A DNA stretch of 22,011 nucleotides from Apostichopus parvimensis (taxonomy: Eukaryota; Echinodermata; Holothuroidea; Aspidochirotida; Stichopodidae), in contig KN883429.1 in NCBI GenBank assembly GCA_000934455.1, forward strand, positions 101,988-123,998. Reading direction: 5' to 3'. The notes below the pieces were generated by a model, which saw only the letters and a list, made by a program, of their open reading frames with translations, was not told the origin of the DNA and did not search any database. Shown here piece after piece: positions 1 to 9,400 of the stretch. The position numbers and the translations under genes are program-made. Positions within the stretch are counted from its first letter, which is position 1. Each line of letters opens with the position of its first letter.

Positions 1-944
1 GGCCAACTTACTTTTACACTTTATCTAATTTCCATAGGTCATGTGACATCTCACATGTTTGGCCCTTACGAGGCGGTATTTACGCTGAGCTAAACTCCAA
101 CGTTAAGGTTTAAGAAAGATATTTCAAGCTGCCTAAAAATGAACCATCAACATTATCAGGAAATGCATCAAAAAAAATAGTCCAATTAGGTTTAAAAACA
201 GTTTGTTAATGCAAATACAACTTCACTATGCAACTTCACTGAATTAGATGGTTGACAATAATTCAATTGCGAAGAATACCAAATAATTGTATCCTTTGAT
301 ATGAAAGTGTAAGACTCCATTTGGTTGATATCCATTGACACAACATGATAGCATGTGAAATCTCCACTTGGAGAAAACTTCACATGAAACTAGTTATACA
401 AGTTCAGATAACCACATATTTCTAACTTAAGCTATGTTAGTATTTTCTCAAGAGTTGTCTCTGGTGCCCCAAGTTACTTTTTCCACAGGACCTACTTTAA
501 TAATCAATCATGTCGTCAGTTATTTCAGGTCAATAAATACAGCAATACAATGAATAGAATTAAATTTAGAGTTGTTCTCAAAACTAACAAAAATTGATGG
601 CAAGTCAATATAAACAAAACCTCAAAAACATATTATATCATACGAACTAAATTATCTACGTGCCGATGTAAACACCATGAAATGAATCCACCCGATTGCT
701 ACACTTGGTAAATTTAATTTAACCAACTTTTAATAATCTCGATAGGAACATTTTTATGTATCAAACATAACCATCTGCTTGCAGAATTATAATTGCATTT
801 GTGGTATCATCTTCTTCTTTATACTTCTTATAACAAGTACATTGATCTATCAAAGGGGATAATGCATGTCCCCAACAATGTGGGAGGGTATTGGAGGGAA
901 GAAAATCGGGGATATTCCAAAGTCCACACATGACCCTTTGTTTT

Positions 945-1005
945 TAATCAATCAATCAATCAATTAATTAATGTATTAATTAATGTATTAATTAATTAAT
1001 TAATG
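945..1005. repeat. ATCA / ATTA tetranucleotide microsatellite
   Basis: About four ATCA units run directly into ATTA units interrupted twice by ATGT. This is a simple repeat with a switch of unit partway along. Confidence 0.9.
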
Positions 1006-1020
1006 TTTTATTATCAATTA

Positions 1021-1164
1021 AGGCACTGTGAAGCTGCAGCAGCTGCAAGAATCCAGCTATATGAGGATGAATCGATATCAAACGATGGGATTATTTTTGC
1101 AGACCTGCAGTGCCTATTGTGCAAAACTGCAGATCACAACATAACGTCCAGCCTTGCTGCAGGA
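1021..1164. repeat. CTGCAG-rich segment with an 8-bp inverted repeat
   Basis: AGGCACTG at 1021-1028 is matched by its reverse complement CAGTGCCT at about 1108-1115. CTGCAG occurs four times within about 130 bases. It could be a fragment of a decayed mobile element, but no full terminal repeats or target-site duplication were found. Confidence 0.35.
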
Positions 1165-2021
1165 TGCTGCACCCCATTTCAGCATCATACTTTGGCATGA
1201 TATATATAACAAAACTGGTTTTATAGTTGAAGACAAAATACAGACAATTTTTCAGTGGAATTACTCCCAAAAATGTGACTCTACCCAAGGAATGTTAAAA
1301 TTGATATATGCAAATTTCAATTCTGTAATGTTTACACTTTTCAATGATATGTGGTTTTGCATTAAGTGTATGCGACACAGCGTTTTCTTTTTCTTCTCAT
1401 CGGTTATTCATGTTATTTTTTATAGCACTCTTAACAGCTATTTTCCTCAGCAAAGTTGAGGTCTCAAAATTCATTGTTAACATGAAGATAATTTATGGGA
1501 TGCATATGAGGCAAGGTCTACTTATACCTCTGGAAATGTTTTTGGTTTCAAATGTTTGTTACCAAATTTTTGAAGGTATACCCTTATGATGCATGCAACA
1601 GTTGGGATGATTAAATGTTCTCGGTCTCAAAATAATGGAGTGACAAGTAGCTAATGTGGACATTATAGATCTGTGTATAACTGTCCACATCTATGCATCC
1701 TTGGTACTTGGTAATCTGTGTATTTGAAGGTTGAAGACACTGGCCAAACATTAACTGTACATATTAACAATGTTAAGACATCTCTGCATTTATGCATCTC
1801 TTTCGCTTTGGGACACTGTCCATTTCTGCAACTCCTATGTTCTACACTGAGGCTTTGAGCATTGTGATCAACATGAGTATGTTAAGTTTCCATATCTCAT
1901 GTTTCATATGTTCAGAATTGATGTTTCATGCTCAGAATTGGTAACGCCCTTCCATCCGGAGAATCTAAGCGTGTTCCAAATTGTTTTCCTATCTGTGTTT
2001 GACCTCGGTCCAAGCTCGATG

Positions 2022-2130
2022 TAATCAGCGATGGCTTCTGTAGAAATACGACCAGACAGGCTTTTGGTAGTTCCTTGCCAGTGACCATGGGTCCTAATCC
2101 ATTTAATCAGCAGTGGCTTCTGTAGAAATA
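2022..2130. repeat. 27-bp direct repeat, 82 bp apart, resembling a splice acceptor
   Basis: The 27-base segments at 2022-2048 and 2104-2130 differ at two positions. On the minus strand both read as TTTCTACAG followed by AAGCCA, so they look like duplicated splice acceptors. The minus-strand frame around them (1904-2164, 86 codons, containing STEAIADYIELGPRS) is open but matches nothing I recognise. Confidence 0.6.
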
Positions 2131-3192
2131 AGAAAAAAAGAAAGAAAATGATGCAAAGACTCAAATCAGATACATTTCTGTTTTAAAAATGAAGAGTTCT
2201 TGTGTGAAAAGAGTTAGATGATAGTTAGTAACAGTAGTTAGTGATGATAATAATTTCCCTAACTTTTATTTGCAAAGCAGGATAGGCTAAGTATCTCTGC
2301 TAGATGTGAGTGTGGTAGGGTACTAGAGCTTGTGTGCAGCAAGGTAAAATTATAATGGGACAAATCCTTTTTTGAGAGACAGTACTTTGAGGTGCAAGAG
2401 ATTAGTTATTTGCAAGTAAACTAGCTGCTACTAGCTGTACTAAAGAGTACATGCAGCCTAATGCAGGTAGACTTGTTACATGGCAAGTACCTTTGTAACT
2501 ACATTTTATTGCATGGTAAAGATAGCATTGTAAGGGCAGTGAGTATAGAAGAGTAGCATAACGTAGGCAAGAGTAACATAACATACGCAAGAACTATGAA
2601 AGAGATCATCCAGTAGAATTAAAAGCCCAAGTTGTCTTTCAATATAATATGTAATCCCAAGTTACTGCATCTTTCTCCCCCTCCCCCTCCCCCCAACAGG
2701 TAGAACCTATGTAACTCATGTATGCAATGCTTCTTTCAAAATCAAACAGCATGCAATGATTCCAACTTCTGCCTGAAAAGGGCACACCTGACTTGTAGCT
2801 TTCCCAGAACTTTCTGAAGTACAAAAATTCTTGCCTTATATTTCTCAAAATTTGTTCTTTTTTCCCTGCTTCCCTGTTAGGCTCTTGTTTCCAGAACAGT
2901 TCTCACTAATTTTTCAATTAAAAGGCTTGTTGACTTGTCTCACTCAATGACTATGGTCCATTCACTTCCCAATATTTGCAGTAGTACATAAATTTAGTTG
3001 GCTCCTCGCTTACCTGTCCCCAGTCTACCTATGCACTATTATTTACCTAATCTACTAACTACTGCCCCCCCCCCCCACTCCAATCCCTAGATCCGTCCTC
3101 TGTCTCTTCCTACCCATCACTGATCACTTCTGCACTTATAGCACTGAGATATTTTGTTCTGCCCCAAGGTAACTACATGGACTAGTTCCGCA

Positions 3193-3535
3193 ACATTATT
3201 CATATTTTTCATAAGATTTCTACTATTTCTTAACTATTTTTCATAACATATTTGTTCATAACTTTCAAATACAATGCTTCAAGAGTAAACTATGTAGTAA
3301 AGCATTGTTTTTGGTTAGCATGTTTTATTTCCTTTTTTTAATACATGTCGCTACTTTGTATAACAACATTATTCATATTTTTATGTTGTAACTTTCAAAT
3401 ACAATGCCTCCAGAGTGAACTGTGTAGTAAAGCATTGTCTTAGTTAGCATGTATTATTTCCTTTTTTTTGAGGGGGGGGGGGGGGGGGGGGGGGGAGGGG
3501 TTGCGATACAGCTACTTGTATAAAAATATATTCAG
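3193..3535. repeat. Imperfect tandem duplication interrupted by a poly-G tract
   Basis: A block starting TAACTTTCAAATACAATG at 3259 recurs at 3389, 130 bases later. Both copies share AGTAAAGCATTGT, a poly-T run and a ...CTACTT.GTATA end. In the second copy an insert of 24 G, then A, then GGGG separates the poly-T run from the rest. The flank CAACATTATTCATATTTTT is also repeated, with 41 extra bases in the first copy. Confidence 0.8.
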
Positions 3536-3763
3536 AGATATTTTAGTTACAATCAGAGATAAAAATCCTCACCATGACTTGCCTCTGGAGTTTGCAACAA
3601 AAGCTGATGTTTAATAAGAAGTTTGTTTATAAAAGATTTCCAAACAGGAAAGAAAAACTACCGCTGCTGCTGTTTTTTTAGCTCAATGGCTTAGACATGG
3701 AATAGTCTACAATAGCTGGATGCAAACATAACATATATAGAGCAAACTGCATGCATTACATCA

Positions 3764-3780
3764 ATATATATATATATATA
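3764..3780. repeat. (AT)n dinucleotide microsatellite
   Basis: An uninterrupted AT run of about 17 bases, flanked by GAGATATT. Confidence 0.85.
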
Positions 3781-4312
3781 GAGATATTCCCTATTTTGCA
3801 GCAAGGGTTTTTGGGAGCGTTTGGGACAGCTCTTCTTCCCGATTTGCTTAGCATGTTTTGGACACAGGAAGTAGTTCTGTGACATCTGATGCTAGTTTTC
3901 CGGCACTTCCTGCCCATAATATACTTGTGAGTATATGCGCGTATATAGTTTATGGGTTATGTGTACGATATATTAATATGTTACTTCCATACTTCCATCC
4001 CTTGTTTTCTTTCCCTTCGCTAGCCTTTGAGTGTGTTTTCTAGTAAACTTTCTACCTCTCTTTTCCCCACATTGACCCTCATCGTATTCTTTTGTTAAGA
4101 TTCTGGCCACATTTTGTTCCTCTTGTAAGCCTCCTGCTCCTAGCTTACATGAAGCACTGGCAAATTGCTAAGTTACTTTTCGTAATCTAATAGGGTTCTG
4201 TTAGCTTCTATGTCTTCCTCCTTTGTGACACTGTTTGCCACTCTATGTACCTAAATTTGGTACCTCAGTATGTCGTCTCGAACCCAGTGAAAATTTATCA
4301 ATTGTTCGATAT

Positions 4313-4342
4313 ATCGTCCCGGGAGAGCTAGCTTGGGACGAT
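4313..4342. other. Perfect 8-bp stem-loop in a CpG-containing patch
   Basis: ATCGTCCC at 4313-4320 pairs with GGGACGAT at 4335-4342 across a 14-base loop containing AGCTAGCT. The surrounding 4260-4480 has more CpG than its AT-rich flanks and two copies of ACCCAGTGA (near 4281 and 4404). It may be a remnant of a foreign or mobile sequence; function unknown. Confidence 0.4.
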
Positions 4343-4860
4343 CATGACTCGTGTCTGAAGTGCAGACGGGACCCTTGCCTATAGTTTGTATAGAGTATTC
4401 ACCGACCCAGTGACAAGAAATAGACGGGTGGCTCAACGGGCAGAGAACAAAGTTACAGGAACAGTTGGATCAATTACCCGACCACGCCTATTAAAATTTT
4501 GAGAACAGGATAAATTGGATTACGTACTGCTTTGCAGTAAAGGTTTACAAGTCTCTATATAGTCTCTATATACTGAGCCAAGTATAAACAAATTACCTCT
4601 TCAAAAGCATCTAACTCCAACTGCTTCTAAAGACACCAAGGAATAAAAGGGTTTGATATTTTTGATTGTTATTATACAGATTTTGTGATACATTTTAAAA
4701 CACAGGTCTTAGCATAATGAAAAGAATTGGCAAAGGAGGGGGGGGGGAGGAAGGGGGTGGAAAATAAACTCGCCGTTTCATTACTGTCTGCATTTTGTAG
4801 CATCACGAACAAAACGTCACTTGCAAGCAACAGAGAAGTTAACTTTTTCAGATGGCCACA

Positions 4861-5588
4861 CGCGGTTTGGGGTGAGTCTTCAATGCCTTTAATTTATTGA
4901 GAAGTGTTCATATTATTGCCAGTCTGCAGTTGTATTTCATGATCTTTTATCAGAACTAGTAGAACTATTTGTTATTGCGAGAACATTTTTAAGATACCAG
5001 CAGTATCTGCAATAATTCTGTAGCCTCAATTCAAAACTTTTGTTTACATATTGGTATCGGTGGCTCCAATCTTAGCTTCTACGATAGACCTGGACCAAAG
5101 CAAAATGGTACCGCCTACATTTTAACTGACTTAAACAGGTTACACCATTTCTTCTGTATGGGAATTTGTTGAGAGATATACTTATTTACTCCTTATCTCG
5201 TACCCACAAGACTTTTGTGTGACCAAGGACTAAAAAAAAATTTGGGCGAATGCTAGAGGAAAATATCTTCCCGAAATAGCTACATAGATCATCGGTACAA
5301 CAGGTAGTTTTTGATAGCTTTGGTATTTAATCTTTGGCGTTGTGCAGAGGAGATTTCCAACGTAACACAGAGGATAGCCCGGTATACTACTGTGTGGTCA
5401 GTTGCTCAGAAAGTCAAATTTATCGCTATTTTTGGAACTAGCAAGATAGGGATAAGAACCGCACAGCCCAGAACGGAGCAAATAGTGGTTCCAGACAGTA
5501 CTGTTTGATCTCCAAGTATTATATTTGAAGTGATTCTTGAAGATCACTTCAACATACTGTAAAATGTACATTTAACCAGTCTTGTTAC
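4861..5588 (-). other. Putative 3' UTR, or intron if the tail exon splices on
   Basis: The region follows the TAA of the tail exon. No further coding exon could be supported. It contains an 8-bp stem-loop at 5527-5550 (GAAGTGAT / ATCACTTC) and a possible polyadenylation hexamer at 4893-4898. Confidence 0.35.
4893..4898 (-). terminator. Possible AATAAA polyadenylation signal
   Basis: The minus strand reads AATAAA here, about 690 bases beyond the stop codon at 5589. In AT-rich DNA such hexamers are common by chance, so this is only a candidate mRNA 3' end. Confidence 0.2.
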
Positions 5589-6428
5589 TTACATGATGGC
5601 AGCATTTCCATTCAATGAGTTGTCCCCATGGTTACGGTTGTTGTCTGTTAATAGGGTTGATGCATCATCATTAACGTGGCACTGTTTCAGCATTTGGTGG
5701 TTGTTGACTTTACAGACATCCCGCTGGCCCGGGGAAACGTATCTGTTCGGAGAATGGTTGGGAGACATGTGTTGGCCGTGCCTCTTGGCCGGCGAGGGGG
5801 TGTTCTTCTTGTACCGGCCCATCCTGTGTGCGTCTGGATTGATGTAGGGGTCGTTAGACGAGGGCGGATCGGAACATATCTCGTCGTCGTCGGAGTCGTA
5901 CGCCATGATGGTCTGAGCAGCTGTTGTCTGTTCGTATTTTGTGCTGTGGTAGGAACCTCTTTCGGATCTCTCATGAACGACTCCTAGGTTAAAAGACTGC
6001 GGTAGAGTGGGCTTAGGGGATATGGGTGGTGGCGTTCTCTTGCTGTCGCCCTCACTGAAAGTTCTTGGCATTGGCACTGGAGGTACCTTCCTCTGGGGGG
6101 ACCCTCCTTGCTTTGCTAGGGGTTCAATTTGGTCACCATTCTCCTTGACAGCAGCTTCTTTTATTACTGGCTGCGGATTTTCATCTTCTGCCTCTTCCTC
6201 CTTTAAGGCATCTGGGAAGGAGGTAGGAGTATTCTCAAACATGGAGGTAGTGACCCGTCTATGGGGTGTCTTGGGGGAAGGTAGAGGGCTAGGTGTGGGG
6301 GACCCAGTAGGTGTCTCTACTTCCACGCTCAGGCCTGAGGATGTGTCTGTTGGTTCCGAGCTCTGTGAGATGGATACATTGTCCAAAAAGTCGTCTGTGT
6401 CCTCTGTACATGCATAGTTGTAAAGCTC
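5589..6428 (-). CDS. RhoGEF exon m: proline/serine-rich acidic C-terminal tail
   Basis: The acceptor is GGTTTTTTTCAG; the exon encodes ELYNYACTEDTDDF and then a tail, 279 codons to a TAA. The tail looks disordered. It has a TP/SP cluster (PTPSPLPSPKTPHRR), an acidic stretch (EEEAEDEN), an SH3-type site PVPMPR at 6063-6080 that fits the PxxxPR pattern bound by CD2AP/CIN85 SH3 domains, a second proline site PPPISPKP, a CK2-like patch DSDDDE, and more SP sites near the end. The end is uncertain. The TAA at 5589-5591 overlaps a perfect GTAAGT donor after ATCAT, so the exon may instead stop at 5593 in phase 2 and continue into an exon I could not find. The opposite-strand ORFs here are shadows. 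Confidence 0.88.
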   Translation of the reverse strand, partial: ELYNYACTEDTDDFLDNVSISQSSEPTDTSSGLSVEVETPTGSPTPSPLPSPKTPHRRVTTSMFENTPTSFPDALKEEEAEDENPQPVIKEAAVKENGDQIEPLAKQGGSPQRKVPPVPMPRTFSEGDSKRTPPPISPKPTLPQSFNLGVVHERSERGSYHSTKYEQTTAAQTIMAYDSDDDEICSDPPSSNDPYINPDAHRMGRYKKNTPSPAKRHGQHMSPNHSPNRYVSPGQRDVCKVNNHQMLKQCHVNDDASTLLTDNNRNHGDNSLNGNAAIM

Positions 6429-9400
6429 CTGAAAAAAACCAAAAAAAAAACATAGGCAACAATCGTAATTTGTTGGTCATTGGTGATGATGAAAAGCCCC
6501 ATTGATGTCTCCTAAATCACTTCCACAACACAACAAGCTATAACTAGCACTGTGAACTCATCGCTCTAGCCAAAAAAGGCTGGTTTATTACAATGCTTTT
6601 CCAAAGATTTTTGAAGAAGTATTACATAGTGCAGATGAACTAGACTCTAGACTGGGTCTACAATACGTCCTCAGTAACGACCAATATTGGTAGTGTCATA
6701 ATAGCTGCATGGTTTTGGCTGAAGTATAAAGACCAGTCGGTTTCAAATCCAAAAACTGGTTTTAACCCCCAAAAACAGTTTTTTTAAAGTATGTATGCAA
6801 ACTGATTGTCTTACATGACAACATTTTATCAGTCTTGCAGTGTTTACACTGCCGTAGTCAGTGATTCGGTTTAACTGGTTTTAGTTATGAGACTGGTTAA
6901 CAGTGGAGCCTTGTTGTTTTGGTAAACAAAGAGGTCAAAAATTGCAACAGAATCAAAACTACTGTAGTATTAATGTATCAAACTAATAAATATTTTATAA
7001 GATAATAATATAAACTAATAATAATATACTACTACTAATAATAATATACTAATAAAAAAATCAATGCATAATATAACACATAAGATAATAATATAATATA
7101 TATATTATAATAGTATCATAATATTGATAATATCACTTTATATTATCAATTTTTACTAATTTAGTAGTACCACCTATAATGTTCCTATGAATTTTATGTT
7201 TGAACATTATGTTTGAACTTTATCTTGCCGTGGTGGACAAACCTAACTTTAAAACCTGACATTTTGCTGAATAAATGCACAAGTTTCCAAGGTCGGTATA
7301 AAAGTGACTTCAAATAAGAAGTGTTTTCATACCTTTGCTTTTGAGATCCTCTCCAACCATTTTTGTAGATTATCCTTTTCAGTCGTTGCTATAAAACCGT
7401 AACTTGCTAATCCATAATCATTGACACACACTGCAGCAAAGCCACCTGAGAAAAGTCATTTGAAAATAAGAATAGGTTGCAGGGTGCAAGACTGATGATA
7501 GGGATGGTTGATGGGGTGGCTGGTAGAATTGGAGATGATGGGCATGGCATGGGAGATGATAGGGATGTAGGGGGAGATGATGGATGAATGGGGATGGGAT
7601 GGATGATAGATTGATGTTTGAAAAGGGGTGCATGGTAATGGGATTGGGGTGGATGATAGGGATGAATGTTGGAATCGATGATATAGGATTGAAAGATTGG
7701 TGGATGATGGGGGATGGATCAGGAGGATGGATGATGGGGCATATGATGGGATGGAGGATGGGAAATATATGATGGAAGATGGGATGGATGATAGGATTTA
7801 AAGATTGACAATAGAATGAAGGGATCAGGGGGTGGATGATGGGGATGCGATGGATGATAGGATTGAAGATTAACGATGGGGTTCGGATGATGGAGATGGG
7901 ATGGGGTTGCTGATGGAGTGGATGATGGGGATTGGATGGATGAGGGTATGGATGATGGGGTGAATGAGGGGATGGATGATGATAATGGTGATGGGGTCCA
8001 TGATGGGGTGGATGGATGAGGGGATGGATGATGGGTGGATGATGATGATCGGGATGGATAATGGAGTTGGTTGGGTGGATGGATGGTTGGATGATGTGGG
8101 ATGGGTTTTATAATGGGGATGGACAATGGCATGGGATGGATGATAGGATTTAAAAATTGACAATAGGATGGACAGATGATTGAATGAATCTGGTGGTTGG
8201 TCGCATGATTGAATGGATGGATAGATGAATGATTGATACCATGGATGATAGAATGGACCATGGGATGCATGATAGAATGCTGCTATGTATATAATACGAT
8301 ATGAACTTACTCTTATCTTTCAACTCCTGGACATTTATTCTGTCTATTCTCATCGGAGGTTTTATGACTTTGAATTTATCCTTCTTTGGCTTGGTGAAGA
8401 CGACCGCATCCGTAAACAGAAAGACATAGACATCGAACTAGGATCAGAGAGGAAGCAACAAGATTTATGGTTTAGCTATTTAAGGATCATTTCATGAATG
8501 CATGCTGATGTAGTAGACCATTCAAATACACTGCTGATAGCAGGTCCAGGTCGGATTTCTATATAAAAATTTCTAGCTTTTTTGAGAAAAGACCCTTTAA
8601 ACACAACTTAACAATTTCATTTTCAGTGCATAAGTACAACAGAATAAAAATATGACAATTTACATAAAGTAATATCACCGACATGATATATTCGGGTACA
8701 CATGGCAAAATAACTCGACGAATTCCCGAGAGATACAACTTCCGTGTTCCCTTATTTCATTAATTTGCATGTGCAACAAGAAAGTGCATCCTTATCTCAT
8801 ACATCTAAATATTCTTGGCGCCATATTTTGGTAATAATTTGATCACTATAAAAGTTCAAGGAAGTTGCCTTTGGTTGTAGTTTTTAAACAGATACATTTC
8901 CTCAAACGGCCATCTTGCATAATTTTCACCAATACCAATTGCATGCACAAAAAGAGGGGGGTGGGGGAACAAGTTGGGGCATCCCAGGGAAGAATCAAAC
9001 CACTGCTATGGGTGTAAACCTCCCTCCTCCCCCCCCCCCAATTCTTTAAAAAGAATGACAAAAATATAACAATGACATAAAATAGTATCACCAAAATGAC
9101 TATCAAAATATTACAATATCATTTTTCCATGAAAGCATGTTGTAAGCAATTTGTTGCAAAAATAGTTTCGTTTTCGTCCGGATCCAAATCGTGAAATATA
9201 AATGTAGGAAATACTACAGGCAATGTTTCCTGTTCTTGATGTGAATAGAACTCTTAAATAAGTACTGTGATAATACAACAACGACAACAATAATAACACA
9301 AGAATGATAACACAACAACAACAGGTTGTTATAAAATGTTTGATTGCAGTTATACTCTGTACTGTATGTGTATTGTTGTACAATTGTTTTTGGTTGTTTT

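Larger units (their letters stand above)
1..4860. other. No supportable gene: 3' flank, intergenic or intronic DNA
   Basis: I see no exon with coding character plus splice sites in this stretch on either strand. The open frames are short, repeat-derived or without family resemblance. It is AT-rich, with simple repeats at 945-1005 and 3764-3780, C-rich tracts at 2677-2694 and 3065-3076, a 24-G tract at 3472-3495, a tandem duplication at 3193-3535 and a stem-loop at 4313-4342. If the tail exon splices onward, a terminal exon of the RhoGEF could be hidden here. Confidence 0.6.

Noticed and set aside
5221..5400. A minus-strand frame after CCACACAG that could join the tail exon in phase 2 (about 50 codons)
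   Set aside because: The pyrimidine tract is poor and the peptide has no family resemblance or low-complexity continuity; I would need transcript evidence.
6007..6417. A 136-codon plus-strand frame opposite the tail exon
   Set aside because: It is the reverse complement of a clearly coding proline/serine-rich exon, and its long glycine/serine wording is a shadow of proline codons.
7719..8270. A 183-codon minus-strand frame rich in His, Pro, Ser and Ile
   Set aside because: It is a translation of the GGATGG-type minisatellite in all its phases, lies in an intron and has no fitting splice sites.
8980..9040. A minus-strand B-box-like GGTTTGATTCTTCC, suggesting a second SINE
   Set aside because: No A box at the right distance and no tRNA-like stems.
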